From assembly GCA_034436375.1 (NCBI GenBank), contig DAOTVS010000337.1:1-6600 (forward strand): a stretch of 6,600 nt of DNA, read 5' to 3'. Under the pieces are notes generated by a model. The model was given only the letters and a program-made list of their open reading frames with translations. It was not told where the DNA came from and did no database searches. Position numbers and translations under genes: made by a program. Below, piece after piece: positions 1-5,942 of this stretch. Origin of the DNA: DAOTVS01 sp034436375 (GTDB lineage Bacteria > Chloroflexota > Anaerolineae > SpSt-313). The first letter of the stretch is position 1. Each line of letters starts with the position of its first letter.

Positions 1-199
1 AGAAGGGGGGCAAGACGACCCCGCCCACGCGCTCGGCCACTTGCAGCGCCACCGCCTGCGCATTCAGGGGATCGGTGCCCAGGGGCATGTGCACCGAATG
101 CCACTCCAGAGGGCCAAGTGGAACGTAAGCCACAGGGCAACGCTCCCGCTCGGCAACGATCTCGCCCGGGCGCAATAGTTCGTAACGTCGTGTTCGCAC
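1..199 (-). CDS. Creatininase-family amidohydrolase, N-terminal part (runs off left edge)
   Basis: Reading leftwards from a GTG at 199-197, 66 codons are open to the window edge. The protein begins MRTRRYELLRPGEIVAERE and reaches PLGPLEWHSVHMPLGTD at residues 27-43, the signature of the creatininase (creatinine amidohydrolase) family. In that family the Glu and His of the EWH motif and the Asp of GTD bind the metal pair; here they are E32, H34 and D43. The following AVALQVAERVGGVVLPP also fits the family. Members hydrolyse cyclic amides or related C-N bonds (creatinine, a formylamino-pyrimidine intermediate, a keto-inositol ring), so the substrate is open. The GTG start is supported by a perfect AGGAGG five bases upstream and by lying 9 bases past the dehydrogenase stop, so the two are very probably co-transcribed. 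The C-terminal two-thirds or more, with the remaining metal ligands, is outside the window. Confidence 0.88.
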   Translation of the reverse strand, partial: MRTRRYELLRPGEIVAERERCPVAYVPLGPLEWHSVHMPLGTDPLNAQAVALQVAERVGGVVLPPF

Positions 200-204
200 A
201 ACAG

Positions 205-210
205 CCTCCT
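205..210 (-). promoter_or_regulatory. Ribosome binding site deciding the GTG start of the creatininase-family gene
   Basis: AGGAGG on the minus strand, five bases before GTG 199-197. It overlaps the TAG stop (211-209) of the dehydrogenase, suggesting translational coupling. No ATG lies closer in this frame, so the site argues for the GTG start. Confidence 0.8.
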
Positions 211-1219
211 AAGCCATCGTCTCCAACATATCCGCGGTCACGCGGTAGCGCAGGGGCTCGCCTGCGAAGAAGCGCTGCAGCTCCTCAACGATCACCTGCC
301 CCTGCCGACGCCGAGCCTGAATGCTGGCGCCGGCAATGTGGGGGGTGATAAAAACGTTATCCAACTGCCGGAACGGGCTATCGATCGGCAAAGGCTCCTC
401 GTCAAAGACGTCGAGCGCAGCCTGTATGCGGCCCGTGCGCAGCTCGGCCAGGAGCGCCTCCTGATCCACCAGCCAGCTGCGGGCGGTGTTAATCAAGATC
501 GCGCCATCGCACAAGAGCGCCAACTCGCGGGCGCCGATCATATGATGCGTCTCGCGGGTAGGTGGCGCCTGCAGGGTCACGATCGGGCACTCAGACAGGA
601 GCTCGTCGAGCCCCACCTGCCGCACTCCCAGGGCCTGCGCCTGCTCCGGCTTGAGATAGGGGTCGTAGACCCACACCTCGGCCTCAACACCCCGCAGCAG
701 CTTTATGGTACAGCGACCGGTATAGCCCGCCCCAATCACCCCGACCCGCTGGCCAGTGATCTCTCGACCTATCTCAGGCGACCGGGCGCCGCTCCATGGC
801 TCGCCCGCCTTGAGCAAGCGATCGTGCTTGTGGGCCTGGCGCAGCATGAGCATGATCAGGAGGAGAGTCATATCCGCCACCGCAGGGGCGATGGCGCCGG
901 CAGCATGGGTGACGGCAATCCCCTGCGCAAAGACCGCGGGCGGCAGCATAGCCTTGATCGAGCCGGCCGAGTGCGCCACCAACCGCAGCTGACCGGCCTG
1001 GGCAAGAACCTCATCGGTAAAAACCGGCGTGCCCCAACCGGTGATCACGGCCTCATAGCCGGCGATCCGTGAAGCCAGCTCGGCTGAGTTCCAGTCGCGC
1101 TCCTCCGCATTGTACGTCACGTCAAGCAGAGACTCGAGCGCAACGATGGCCTCAGGCTGGAACAAAAGGTGGAAAAGGGAGGGGCGGGGGACAACAAGAA
1201 CTCGGGGTTTTGCCGACAT
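209..1219 (-). CDS. D-2-hydroxyacid dehydrogenase (NAD-dependent, phosphoglycerate dehydrogenase-like)
   Basis: A 336-residue protein, the normal length for the D-isomer-specific 2-hydroxyacid dehydrogenase family, which interconverts 2-keto acids and D-2-hydroxy acids with NAD(P)H in the cytoplasm. The Rossmann motif GxGxxG is G163, G165, G168 (VGVIGAGYTG). An acidic residue that usually favours NAD over NADP is D186 (VYDPY). The catalytic triad is present: R247 in NTARSWLVD, E275 in DVFDEEPLP and H294 in ITPHIAGAS. The start chosen is the ATG at 1219-1217 (MSAKPRVLVV), preceded by AGAGGAGA at a usable distance. The frame stays open back to 1291, but those 24 extra codons (RDSRSSGSPYC...) do not resemble the family N-terminus. 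It follows the MalG-type permease after a 169-bp gap holding a candidate promoter, and precedes the creatininase-family gene by 9 bp. The exact substrate (phosphoglycerate, glyoxylate/hydroxypyruvate, other) cannot be told. Confidence 0.93.
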   Translation of the reverse strand: MSAKPRVLVVPRPSLFHLLFQPEAIVALESLLDVTYNAEERDWNSAELASRIAGYEAVITGWGTPVFTDEVLAQAGQLRLVAHSAGSIKAMLPPAVFAQGIAVTHAAGAIAPAVADMTLLLIMLMLRQAHKHDRLLKAGEPWSGARSPEIGREITGQRVGVIGAGYTGRCTIKLLRGVEAEVWVYDPYLKPEQAQALGVRQVGLDELLSECPIVTLQAPPTRETHHMIGARELALLCDGAILINTARSWLVDQEALLAELRTGRIQAALDVFDEEPLPIDSPFRQLDNVFITPHIAGASIQARRRQGQVIVEELQRFFAGEPLRYRVTADMLETMA

Positions 1220-1341
1220 GGCGGCTTTCTCCTCTCTGGTAACCCAAAGCGATTGGCAATAGGGCGAGCCGGAGCTCCGACTATCACGCAACAGGGTCGC
1301 CCAATATCACCACCCAAGGAGAGCACAAATCGCTCTGGCCA

Positions 1342-1371
1342 ATGATATCACAATGTACCCAACTGTCCCAA
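1342..1371 (-). promoter_or_regulatory. Candidate internal promoter for the dehydrogenase gene, with TGATATCA palindrome
   Basis: On the minus strand TTGGGA (1371-1366), an 18-bp spacer and TATCAT (1347-1342) resemble a sigma-70 promoter, about 120 bp before the dehydrogenase ATG. The perfect 8-bp palindrome TGATATCA (1343-1350) sits on the -10 box. The 169-bp gap is long compared with the tight spacing elsewhere in this gene train, which supports extra regulation here. The assignment rests on pattern only. Confidence 0.35.
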
Positions 1372-1376
1372 TCGGG

Positions 1377-1395
1377 CCCAGACCCACCCTAGCCC
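1377..1395 (-). other. G-quadruplex motif across the stop codon of the MalG-type permease gene
   Basis: The minus (coding/mRNA) strand reads GGGCTAGGGTGGGTCTGGG: four G3 runs with loops of 3, 1 and 3 bases, the canonical pattern for a stable quadruplex. The TAG stop lies in the first loop and the next run. It could form in the mRNA at the 3' end of the transporter genes. Formation and function are inference. Confidence 0.5.
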
Positions 1396-2270
1396 TTCAA
1401 CCCCGTCAGAGCTATGCCCTGCACGAAATAGTTCTGCCCCAGGAAGAAGATGATAACCATCGGCACGATGCTCACGATCGAGCCGGCCATCACCAGCTCC
1501 CAACGGGTGCTCATCTCAGCAGTGCGCTGCAGGGTAGCAAGCCCCAGGGCCAGAGTGAACTTTTCCATGCTGTTCAGGTAGATCAGGGGGTTGAAAAGGT
1601 CGCTCCACGCCCAGATAAAGTTAAAAATGCCGATGGTCGCGATCACGGGCCTGGAGAGGGGCATGACCACATTCCAGTAGATCCTGACCGTGCCGCAGCC
1701 ATCGATACGCGCCGCATCGTCCAGTTCCAGGGGCAGGGTCATAAAGAATTGGCGGAAGAGAAAGATCTCAAAAGGGCCGCCCCCCAACCAACCAGGCAGG
1801 ATCAGTGGCCAGAACGTGTCAATCATGCCCAACGTCTTGAAGATGATATAGCGCGGGATAAGCGTAACCTGGCTGGGTAAGAGCATGGTGCTGATGAGCA
1901 GGATAAAGGCAAAGCTCTTGCCGGGCGCCTTGAGCCGGGCAAAGGCAAAGCCCGCCAGCGAGCCCATGAGCACAGCAGAGAAGACATTCGACACGACAAT
2001 GAGCAACGTATTGCCGATAAAGCGCATGAAGGGCAGTTTGTAGAACAGATCAACATAGTTGCGCCAGAGCACCGGGTTGGGTATCCACTGGACGCGCAGA
2101 GTAAAGATATGCGCCGAATCCTTCAGGGAAGAAGAAAGCGTCCAGGCCATGGGGATCACAGCGACAATCGCTCCTGCGGTCAGGATCAAATAGAGAATAG
2201 CATGCATCAACCGGCGCATGCCGTGCATGCCCAGAAGTCGAGGCCGAGGCCGGGCGAGAGTGCTTTTCAT
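1389..2270 (-). CDS. ABC transporter permease, MalG-type (CUT1 carbohydrate class)
   Basis: Inner-membrane subunit of a binding-protein-dependent importer, 293 residues, the usual MalG-family length. A basic N-terminus is followed by about six hydrophobic segments: near 25-45, 85-108, 119-140, 155-172, 208-228 and a C-terminal one ending before FVQGIALTGLKG. The cytoplasmic EAA loop that docks on the ATPase is clear at about 184-204: DDAARIDGCGTVRIYWNVVMP. The C-terminal GQNYFVQGIALTGLKG is typical of MalG homologues. The start chosen is ATG 2270-2268, overlapping the TGA of the upstream permease gene as TGATG, with GGGGAG eight bases upstream. A GTG directly before it (2273-2271, four-base overlap) is equally possible and adds one residue. 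It pairs with the MalF-type subunit as a heterodimer. Sugar, polyol or other substrate cannot be told from the permease. Confidence 0.95.
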   Translation of the reverse strand: MKSTLARPRPRLLGMHGMRRLMHAILYLILTAGAIVAVIPMAWTLSSSLKDSAHIFTLRVQWIPNPVLWRNYVDLFYKLPFMRFIGNTLLIVVSNVFSAVLMGSLAGFAFARLKAPGKSFAFILLISTMLLPSQVTLIPRYIIFKTLGMIDTFWPLILPGWLGGGPFEIFLFRQFFMTLPLELDDAARIDGCGTVRIYWNVVMPLSRPVIATIGIFNFIWAWSDLFNPLIYLNSMEKFTLALGLATLQRTAEMSTRWELVMAGSIVSIVPMVIIFFLGQNYFVQGIALTGLKG

Positions 2271-3223
2271 CACGATTGCTCCCCTTCATAGTAAACCCAG
2301 CGCCTGGAAAGGCTGAATTGCAGCAGCGTGAAAAACAGCAGGATGATGAAGAGGATCCAGGCCAGTGCTGAGCCACGGCCCATGTGTAACGTCTTAAAAG
2401 CCTCCTGGTAGATGTAGAACACCATAAAGTAGGTGGCGTATTCGGGGCCGCCGCCAGTCATCAGGTACGCAGAGCCGAAAACCTGAAAAGAGCCGATGAT
2501 GCCCAGGATCAGGTTGAAAAAGATCGTCGGCGAGATTTGCGGCAGGGTCACGGCGCGGAAACGCTGCCAGGAATTGGCGCCATCGATCTCGGCGGCATCG
2601 TAGAGGTGCGTCGGCACCCCCTGCAGGCCGGCCAGGAAGATGATCATGGTATTGCCGCCCAGACCCCACAGCCCCATGAGCACAAAGGAAGGAATGACCA
2701 TGTAAGGATCGGTCAGCCAGTGGGGGCCAGGCAGCCCCAGGCTACGCAGGAAGGCATTGGCGAGGCCATATTTGGAGTTGAAGATCCAGACCCACAGCAG
2801 GGCGCTGGCTACGGCAGGCGTCAGCGAAGGAAGGTAAAACAGCGTGCGGTACAAGGGCACGCCGTGGATCTTGCTGTTGAGGGCCAGAGCCAGGGCGAGC
2901 GAGCCGATAATGCCCACCGGCACGCTGAGAAAGGTGTAGTAGGCGGTCACACCCAGGCTCTTCCAAAGAAGGCTCAGCGGATAGGGGCTGGCAAACAGGT
3001 ACTGAAAGTTGTCCAGCCCCACCCAGCGCGGAGCGTGAAAGAGGTCATAGTCCGCAAAGCTCAAGAAGAGCGAATAGAGCATGGGCCCCGCTGTGAGGCC
3101 CACAAAGCCCAGCAGCCAGGGGCCGATGAGCAGGTAGAACTGGACGGCCTCCAGCCGCTCGCGCCTGCTCAGGCCCTGCCTGCCGGTGACGGCAACGCGC
3201 CGTCCGCCCGCAAGTGCACCCAT
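2270..3223 (-). CDS. ABC transporter permease, MalF-type (CUT1 carbohydrate class)
   Basis: Inner-membrane permease of 317 residues, the shorter MalF/UgpA-like form without the large periplasmic insert of E. coli MalF. A basic cytoplasmic tail (1-25) leads to a first helix at about 28-56 (YLLIGPWLLGFVGLTAGPML). Further helices lie near 90-115, 125-148, 175-200, 232-255 and 285-306. The EAA loop for the ATPase is at 209-228 (YDAAEIDGANSWQRFRAVTLP). The NxKYGLAN stretch and the MTGGGPEYAT segment are also characteristic. The start ATG (3223-3221) has AGGAGG five bases upstream. It is translationally coupled to the MalG-type gene. No ATPase gene is nearby; in many Gram-positive and related bacteria one MsmK/MalK-like ATPase serves several CUT1 importers, which may hold here (inference). 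Confidence 0.95.
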   Translation of the reverse strand: MGALAGGRRVAVTGRQGLSRRERLEAVQFYLLIGPWLLGFVGLTAGPMLYSLFLSFADYDLFHAPRWVGLDNFQYLFASPYPLSLLWKSLGVTAYYTFLSVPVGIIGSLALALALNSKIHGVPLYRTLFYLPSLTPAVASALLWVWIFNSKYGLANAFLRSLGLPGPHWLTDPYMVIPSFVLMGLWGLGGNTMIIFLAGLQGVPTHLYDAAEIDGANSWQRFRAVTLPQISPTIFFNLILGIIGSFQVFGSAYLMTGGGPEYATYFMVFYIYQEAFKTLHMGRGSALAWILFIILLFFTLLQFSLSRRWVYYEGEQS

Positions 3224-3228
3224 CCCGC

Positions 3229-3234
3229 CCTCCT
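3229..3234 (-). promoter_or_regulatory. Ribosome binding site of the MalF-type permease gene
   Basis: AGGAGG on the minus strand, five bases before ATG 3223-3221. A strong site placed after the repeat-rich gap, so the permease genes can start translation independently of the binding-protein gene. Confidence 0.8.
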
Positions 3235-3250
3235 GCTTATGACGTACACA

Positions 3251-3364
3251 GAGCGCCGGCTGCTAGCCGGCCATATCCACTTATCATAGCGAGCAACTCA
3301 GAATGGCGGTGATAGCCTACAGCGCTCATGGCAAACACTCATGGCCGGCTAGCAGCCGGCGCTC
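3251..3364. repeat. 24-bp perfect inverted repeat with hairpin arms (BIME/REP-like), between binding-protein and permease genes
   Basis: Bases 3251-3274 are the exact reverse complement of 3341-3364 (24 of 24), separated by 66 bp. Each arm is a hairpin on its own: GCCGGCT and AGCCGGC pair around a three-base loop. Two inverted copies of a short GC-rich palindromic unit are how REP units are arranged in BIMEs. Position matters too: in E. coli the malE-malF gap holds inverted REP units that protect the upstream malE mRNA from decay and so raise binding protein over permease (established for E. coli). The same job is likely here but is inference. A small non-autonomous element (MITE) is the main alternative; I see no flanking target-site duplication. 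Confidence 0.85.
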
Positions 3365-3422
3365 CAGGTATGTCCTGTGTGCTAACAGGGTTGTCCGCAA
3401 GCCTGGGTTACTCGCAATGACA
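3282..3422. repeat. Imperfect 20-bp inverted repeat (CATTGCGAG-like) interleaved with the BIME-like element
   Basis: Bases 3282-3301 (TATCATAGCGAGCAACTCAG) match the reverse complement of 3403-3422 (TGTCATTGCGAGTAACCCAG) at 16 of 20 positions. The arms are offset, not nested, relative to the 24-bp pair (order A, B, A', B'), so they are a separate repeat. The TGTCATTGCGAG core resembles dispersed repeats I recall from various bacterial genomes; that link is from memory and weak. Confidence 0.4.
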
Positions 3423-3451
3423 GACACCAAGTGCGGTTGTCGTATCAGGGG

Positions 3452-3504
3452 CTCTGTGGATAGCCGTCACGGGGTATGGGGCACGGTGGCGGCTATCCAC
3501 AGAG
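3452..3504 (-). other. Long stem-loop directly downstream of the binding-protein gene
   Basis: Bases 3452-3470 pair with 3486-3504: 19 pairs with one T/G mismatch (3467/3489), closing a 15-base loop (3471-3485). It begins 17 bases past the TGA of the binding-protein gene, in its transcript. No T-run follows on the minus strand (AGCCCCTGATACG), so it is not a classical intrinsic terminator. An RNA-stabilising 3' structure, or an attenuator letting some transcription into the permeases, fits better. As near-perfect palindromic DNA it could also be a mobile repeat. Confidence 0.75.
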
Positions 3505-3520
3505 AACAAACATGCCCACA

Positions 3521-4930
3521 TCAGGACGCGCCGTAGGACTTGACCTTCTGGACTTCTTCCGTGAGGGCTTTGTTGATCGTTTCGCAGACGCCCCCCATGG
3601 CATCGTCCAGAGTCTTGGTGCCGTCGGTGGCGGCGCCCAACTCCTGGTAGAAGGGGGTCTCCACCACATAGGTATAGGGCGACTGGAAGGGCACCTTGGC
3701 GTAGCTCACAGCATCGATGAAAACCTGCTGATGGTCTGGCGCCTGGCCCGCGAGGATAAAGTACTTGTGCCCCGCCTTGAGCGCAGGCACGGGCCCCTTG
3801 AACTCGGCGCAGTACACCTTGGCGCTGTCTTCCGAGAGCAAGTCCTCGATGAAAAGCCAGGCCTCGTCGGGAGCCTTGGTGCCACGATAGATCGAAAGGG
3901 AGTCGGTCGTGAGGGCGCTAAAGCGCCCCTTGGGGCCAACTGGCATAGGTGCAACATCCCAGGTGAACTCGGTAACCTTGCGCAGCGTCGGCATCTTCCA
4001 GGGGCTGCCGGTCACCATGGCCACGACGCCCAGTTGGAAGGGATCGCCGCCGCTGGCCAGGGCGGAGGCCACTTCGGAAGTCGGCGCCACATGGTGCTTG
4101 TGGATCAAGTCGAGGTACCACTGCAGGCCATCATAGTTGGGCTTTTCGCAGAGGATAAACTTGGTGCCCTCGTCAGCAAAATACTCTCCACCGAATGCCC
4201 AGATCAGGGCGCCCCACGGGTTGGCCCAACCCGTCTGGCACAAAAACCCAAAGACCTCGGGCTCCTTGTCGCCATTGGTGTCTTTCGTCGTGCTCTTGGC
4301 AGCCTGCAGAAGATCGTCATAGGTCCACTTGTCGGTCGGCTCGGCGACGCCAGCGTCGGCGAAGAGCTTCTTGTTGTAGTAGAGAACGTAGCAGCCCGAC
4401 CAGAGAGCAATCCCATACTGCTTGCCCTGGAAGGCATAGTACTGAAACAGCGGATCAAAGTCGTCCTTGTTGAAGCCCGTCTTGTCCATAAACGGGTTGA
4501 GGTCCAGAAGCGCGCCTTTGGAGGAAAGATTATAGACCCAGTGCTCGTCGCCCCACAGGATGTCAGGAGCCGTCCCAGCGGCTGCCTGTACCAGGTACTT
4601 CTGGGCATCCCAGTCGAAGGTTGGGTCAACCTTCACCGTGACATTGGGGTGCTTCTCCTGGAATGCCGTTGCCACCTTTTGGAAGACCGGTTGGCCTTCG
4701 TCGCCCATCGCATGAGGGAAGCGGAGCGTGATCGGTCCGGCGGGGCCGGGGGTCGCCGTCACAACCTTCTCCACTTCCTTGACGACAGTGGCTTCCTTCT
4801 CAACAACCTTCTCGACGACCTGCGGCTGCGACGTGGGTGCAGGCCCACAAGCCGCCAGAACCGTCCCCGTGGCTGCGATTGCTGCGAACCGCAGGAAACC
4901 GCGCCGTGTCATCCTCGCCCTCTCTGCCAT
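3521..4930 (-). CDS. ABC transporter solute-binding lipoprotein (CUT1 / extracellular family 1 type) with Tat-like signal
   Basis: Captures the ligand outside the membrane and delivers it to the two permeases. The 469-residue protein starts with a twin-arginine-like signal (RRGFLR at 9-14, then a hydrophobic stretch) ending in a lipobox L25-A-A-C28, so it is probably a lipid-anchored, Tat-exported protein. Residues 37-60 are a charged V/E/K spacer, then the family fold begins at PITLRFPHAMGDEGQPVFQKVATAF (about 66-90), with VQAAAGTAPDILWGDEHW (114-131) and NKKLFADAGVAEPTDKWTYDDLLQAAKS (186-213) as hallmark segments. D217-T-N219-G-D221-K-E223 is an EF-hand-like calcium loop seen in many such proteins. 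The start ATG (4930-4928) has AAAGGAGG ten bases or so upstream; the frame is open back to 4978 but without such a site. A further ATG (M7) directly before the RR motif is a less likely start. Ligand unknown. Confidence 0.95.
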   Translation of the reverse strand: MAERARMTRRGFLRFAAIAATGTVLAACGPAPTSQPQVVEKVVEKEATVVKEVEKVVTATPGPAGPITLRFPHAMGDEGQPVFQKVATAFQEKHPNVTVKVDPTFDWDAQKYLVQAAAGTAPDILWGDEHWVYNLSSKGALLDLNPFMDKTGFNKDDFDPLFQYYAFQGKQYGIALWSGCYVLYYNKKLFADAGVAEPTDKWTYDDLLQAAKSTTKDTNGDKEPEVFGFLCQTGWANPWGALIWAFGGEYFADEGTKFILCEKPNYDGLQWYLDLIHKHHVAPTSEVASALASGGDPFQLGVVAMVTGSPWKMPTLRKVTEFTWDVAPMPVGPKGRFSALTTDSLSIYRGTKAPDEAWLFIEDLLSEDSAKVYCAEFKGPVPALKAGHKYFILAGQAPDHQQVFIDAVSYAKVPFQSPYTYVVETPFYQELGAATDGTKTLDDAMGGVCETINKALTEEVQKVKSYGAS

Positions 4931-5102
4931 GGCTTGATCCCTCCTTTGTGGATCACAGACTGGCGTGGCAGCAAGCATGAACCGTCAGGATGCTATCTGG
5001 GCTTGTGTTGAGGCTTGTTCGTGTCAGAATGGCCGTCCGAAGCGCTATGAGGTCTTGTGGCGTACCACTCTAGTCTAGTCTATATTCTCGCCTCCCTTCC
5101 GC
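4931..5102 (-). promoter_or_regulatory. Leader region of the transporter genes with small palindromes; no convincing promoter
   Basis: The 172-bp gap between the regulator stop and the binding-protein start. It holds AAAGGAGG (4940-4947), the palindrome TGTG-GAT-CACA (4947-4957) touching that site, a 7-bp direct repeat GGCTTGT at 5000-5006 and 5012-5018 (12-bp period), the palindrome GTGG-CGTA-CCAC (5057-5068), which resembles FCD-regulator operators of TGG(N)nCCA form, and a short TAGTC tandem at 5071-5080. I found no -35/-10 pair of good quality, so the transporter genes may be read from the regulator promoter or from a non-consensus activated promoter. Confidence 0.35.
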
Positions 5103-5795
5103 TCAGTGGTCCAAAGGCATGCGCCGGAGCAGATCCGCCTGCGAGTTTTGCAGGTGCGTCAGGATCGCCGCCCGGGCCTGTTGGGCATCCCTTGCCTCAA
5201 AAGCATGCAGGATATTCTCGTGCTCAGCGACAGTCGCTTCGGCGCGCTGGTAATTGGACCGTGACAGGCCACGGATGAGCTGTTCCGACCAGCGGAGCTT
5301 GTCGTAGAACTCGCTCAGCTGTCTGCTTTGCAACAGATCGACAATACAGCGGTGAAACTCGCTATCGGCAGCGATATACTCGCGATAGTCGACAAAAGTC
5401 TCCCCTTGCCGCAGAGCACTGAACCGCCGCACGATCGCCCGCATCCGCTGCAGGATCTCCTCGGAAACCGAGCCGACCTCCGCGGCGGCGGCACACTCAA
5501 TGATGCGCCGGGTGTGAAACGTCTCCTGCACGTTCTGGCGCGTAAATTCGGAAACAAAAGTCCCGCGCCGTGGCGAAACCTCGACCAGGCCATCGATACT
5601 CAGCCGCTGCAAGGCCTCGCGCACGGGCGTGGCGCTGACGCCCAGCCTTCTAGCCAGCCCCCCAGCCGAGAGCCGTTGCCCGGGGCGCAGGGTGCCTTTC
5701 ATGATCTCTGCCTTGAGCAGGGCATAGACCTGCTCGTGCAGCTGATTCAGGTTGAGTTCGGGGATCGCCAATTCGTCCCCAGAGGATTCCACCAT
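5103..5795 (-). CDS. GntR-family transcriptional regulator, FCD (FadR C-terminal domain) type
   Basis: A 230-residue DNA-binding repressor/activator. The winged helix-turn-helix spans about 19-82: LHEQVYALLKAEIMKGTLRPG, then LARRLGVSATPVREALQRL (recognition helix) and GLVEVSPRRGTFV (wing). The C-terminal all-helical FCD ligand domain spans about 89-225. Its metal-binding set is complete: D144, H148, H192, H214, with spacings 4, 44 and 22, close to those of structurally known FCD proteins. Ligands are usually small carboxylates or sugar acids held against the metal. The start chosen is ATG 5795-5793 with AAAGGGA seven bases upstream. A TTG at 5822 with AGAGGA before it would add MNERERERS, but lies only about 13 bases from the predicted transcript start. 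It is upstream of and co-directional with the transporter genes and divergent from ssnA, the classic place for a local controller of both. Confidence 0.93.
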   Translation of the reverse strand: MVESSGDELAIPELNLNQLHEQVYALLKAEIMKGTLRPGQRLSAGGLARRLGVSATPVREALQRLSIDGLVEVSPRRGTFVSEFTRQNVQETFHTRRIIECAAAAEVGSVSEEILQRMRAIVRRFSALRQGETFVDYREYIAADSEFHRCIVDLLQSRQLSEFYDKLRWSEQLIRGLSRSNYQRAEATVAEHENILHAFEARDAQQARAAILTHLQNSQADLLRRMPLDH

Positions 5796-5834
5796 ACTCC
5801 GTTCCCTTTCACGTTCGTTCAATGCACAATCCTC

Positions 5835-5851
5835 TGATATCTACTATATCA
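5835..5851. promoter_or_regulatory. Candidate operator of the GntR regulator (palindrome over its own -10 box)
   Basis: TGATAT-CTACT-ATATCA is a perfect 6-bp inverted repeat with a 5-bp spacer, 40-56 bases upstream of the regulator ATG. It covers the TATAGT -10 box of the leftward promoter, where a repressor would block polymerase, so autoregulation is likely. A second small palindrome, ACAC-T-GTGT (5860-5868), overlaps the -35 box. Which, if either, the regulator binds is unknown. Confidence 0.5.
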
Positions 5852-5871
5852 CATCTAATACACTGTGTCAA
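5843..5871 (-). promoter_or_regulatory. Sigma-70-type promoter of the GntR regulator gene
   Basis: On the minus strand a perfect TTGACA (5871-5866), a 17-bp spacer and TATAGT (5848-5843, five of six consensus bases). The predicted transcript start is near 5836, giving a leader of about 40 bases to the ATG at 5795. This is the best promoter match in the window. Confidence 0.75.
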
Positions 5872-5913
5872 TAGTCTTTTCGGCCGATACGCCGCATAGA
5901 ATGCATCCTTCTG

Positions 5914-5942
5914 TTGCGGTCCTTTTCGAGGACATGTATAAT
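5914..5942 (+). promoter_or_regulatory. Sigma-70-type promoter of the ssnA-like gene, with palindrome in the spacer
   Basis: TTGCGG (5914-5919), a 17-bp spacer and a perfect TATAAT (5937-5942), 39 bases before the ATG at 5981. The spacer carries the perfect inverted repeat GTCCT-TTTCG-AGGAC (5919-5933), a likely protein-binding site. It is unlike the palindrome at the regulator promoter, so a second regulator or a DNA-structure effect is possible. Confidence 0.65.

Noticed and set aside
338..1072. Plus-strand open frame of 244 codons opposite the dehydrogenase
   Set aside because: The minus strand encodes a complete dehydrogenase with all catalytic residues; the plus-strand product is low-complexity (R, A, L, H, G rich) without motifs.
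1220..1291. N-terminal extension of the dehydrogenase back to the ATG at 1291
   Set aside because: The extra 24 residues lack family resemblance, and the ATG at 1219 has an AGGAGA-type site and begins at the usual first beta strand (KPRVLVV).
2537..3289. Plus-strand open frame of 250 codons opposite the MalF-type permease
   Set aside because: It is rich in Q, G, H and R, as expected from the reverse complement of hydrophobic codons, and has no recognisable domain or ribosome site.
3452..3504. Intrinsic transcription terminator after the binding-protein gene
   Set aside because: The stem is strong but no T-tract follows on the minus strand and the permease genes continue in the same direction, so I list it as a stem-loop, not a terminator.
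3224..3520. Insertion sequence or CRISPR array in the repeat-rich gap
   Set aside because: No transposase frame, no flanking target-site duplication, and no regularly spaced direct repeats; the repeats are inverted pairs.
3476..5011. A 511-codon open frame on the plus strand, opposite the binding-protein gene
   Set aside because: It is antisense to a clear binding protein with an excellent ribosome site, and its translation shows no domain, signal or family motif. High GC removes stop codons in this frame.
5071..5080. TAGTC tandem repeat as a meaningful microsatellite or operator
   Set aside because: Only two full units; too short to separate from chance, so only noted within the leader region.
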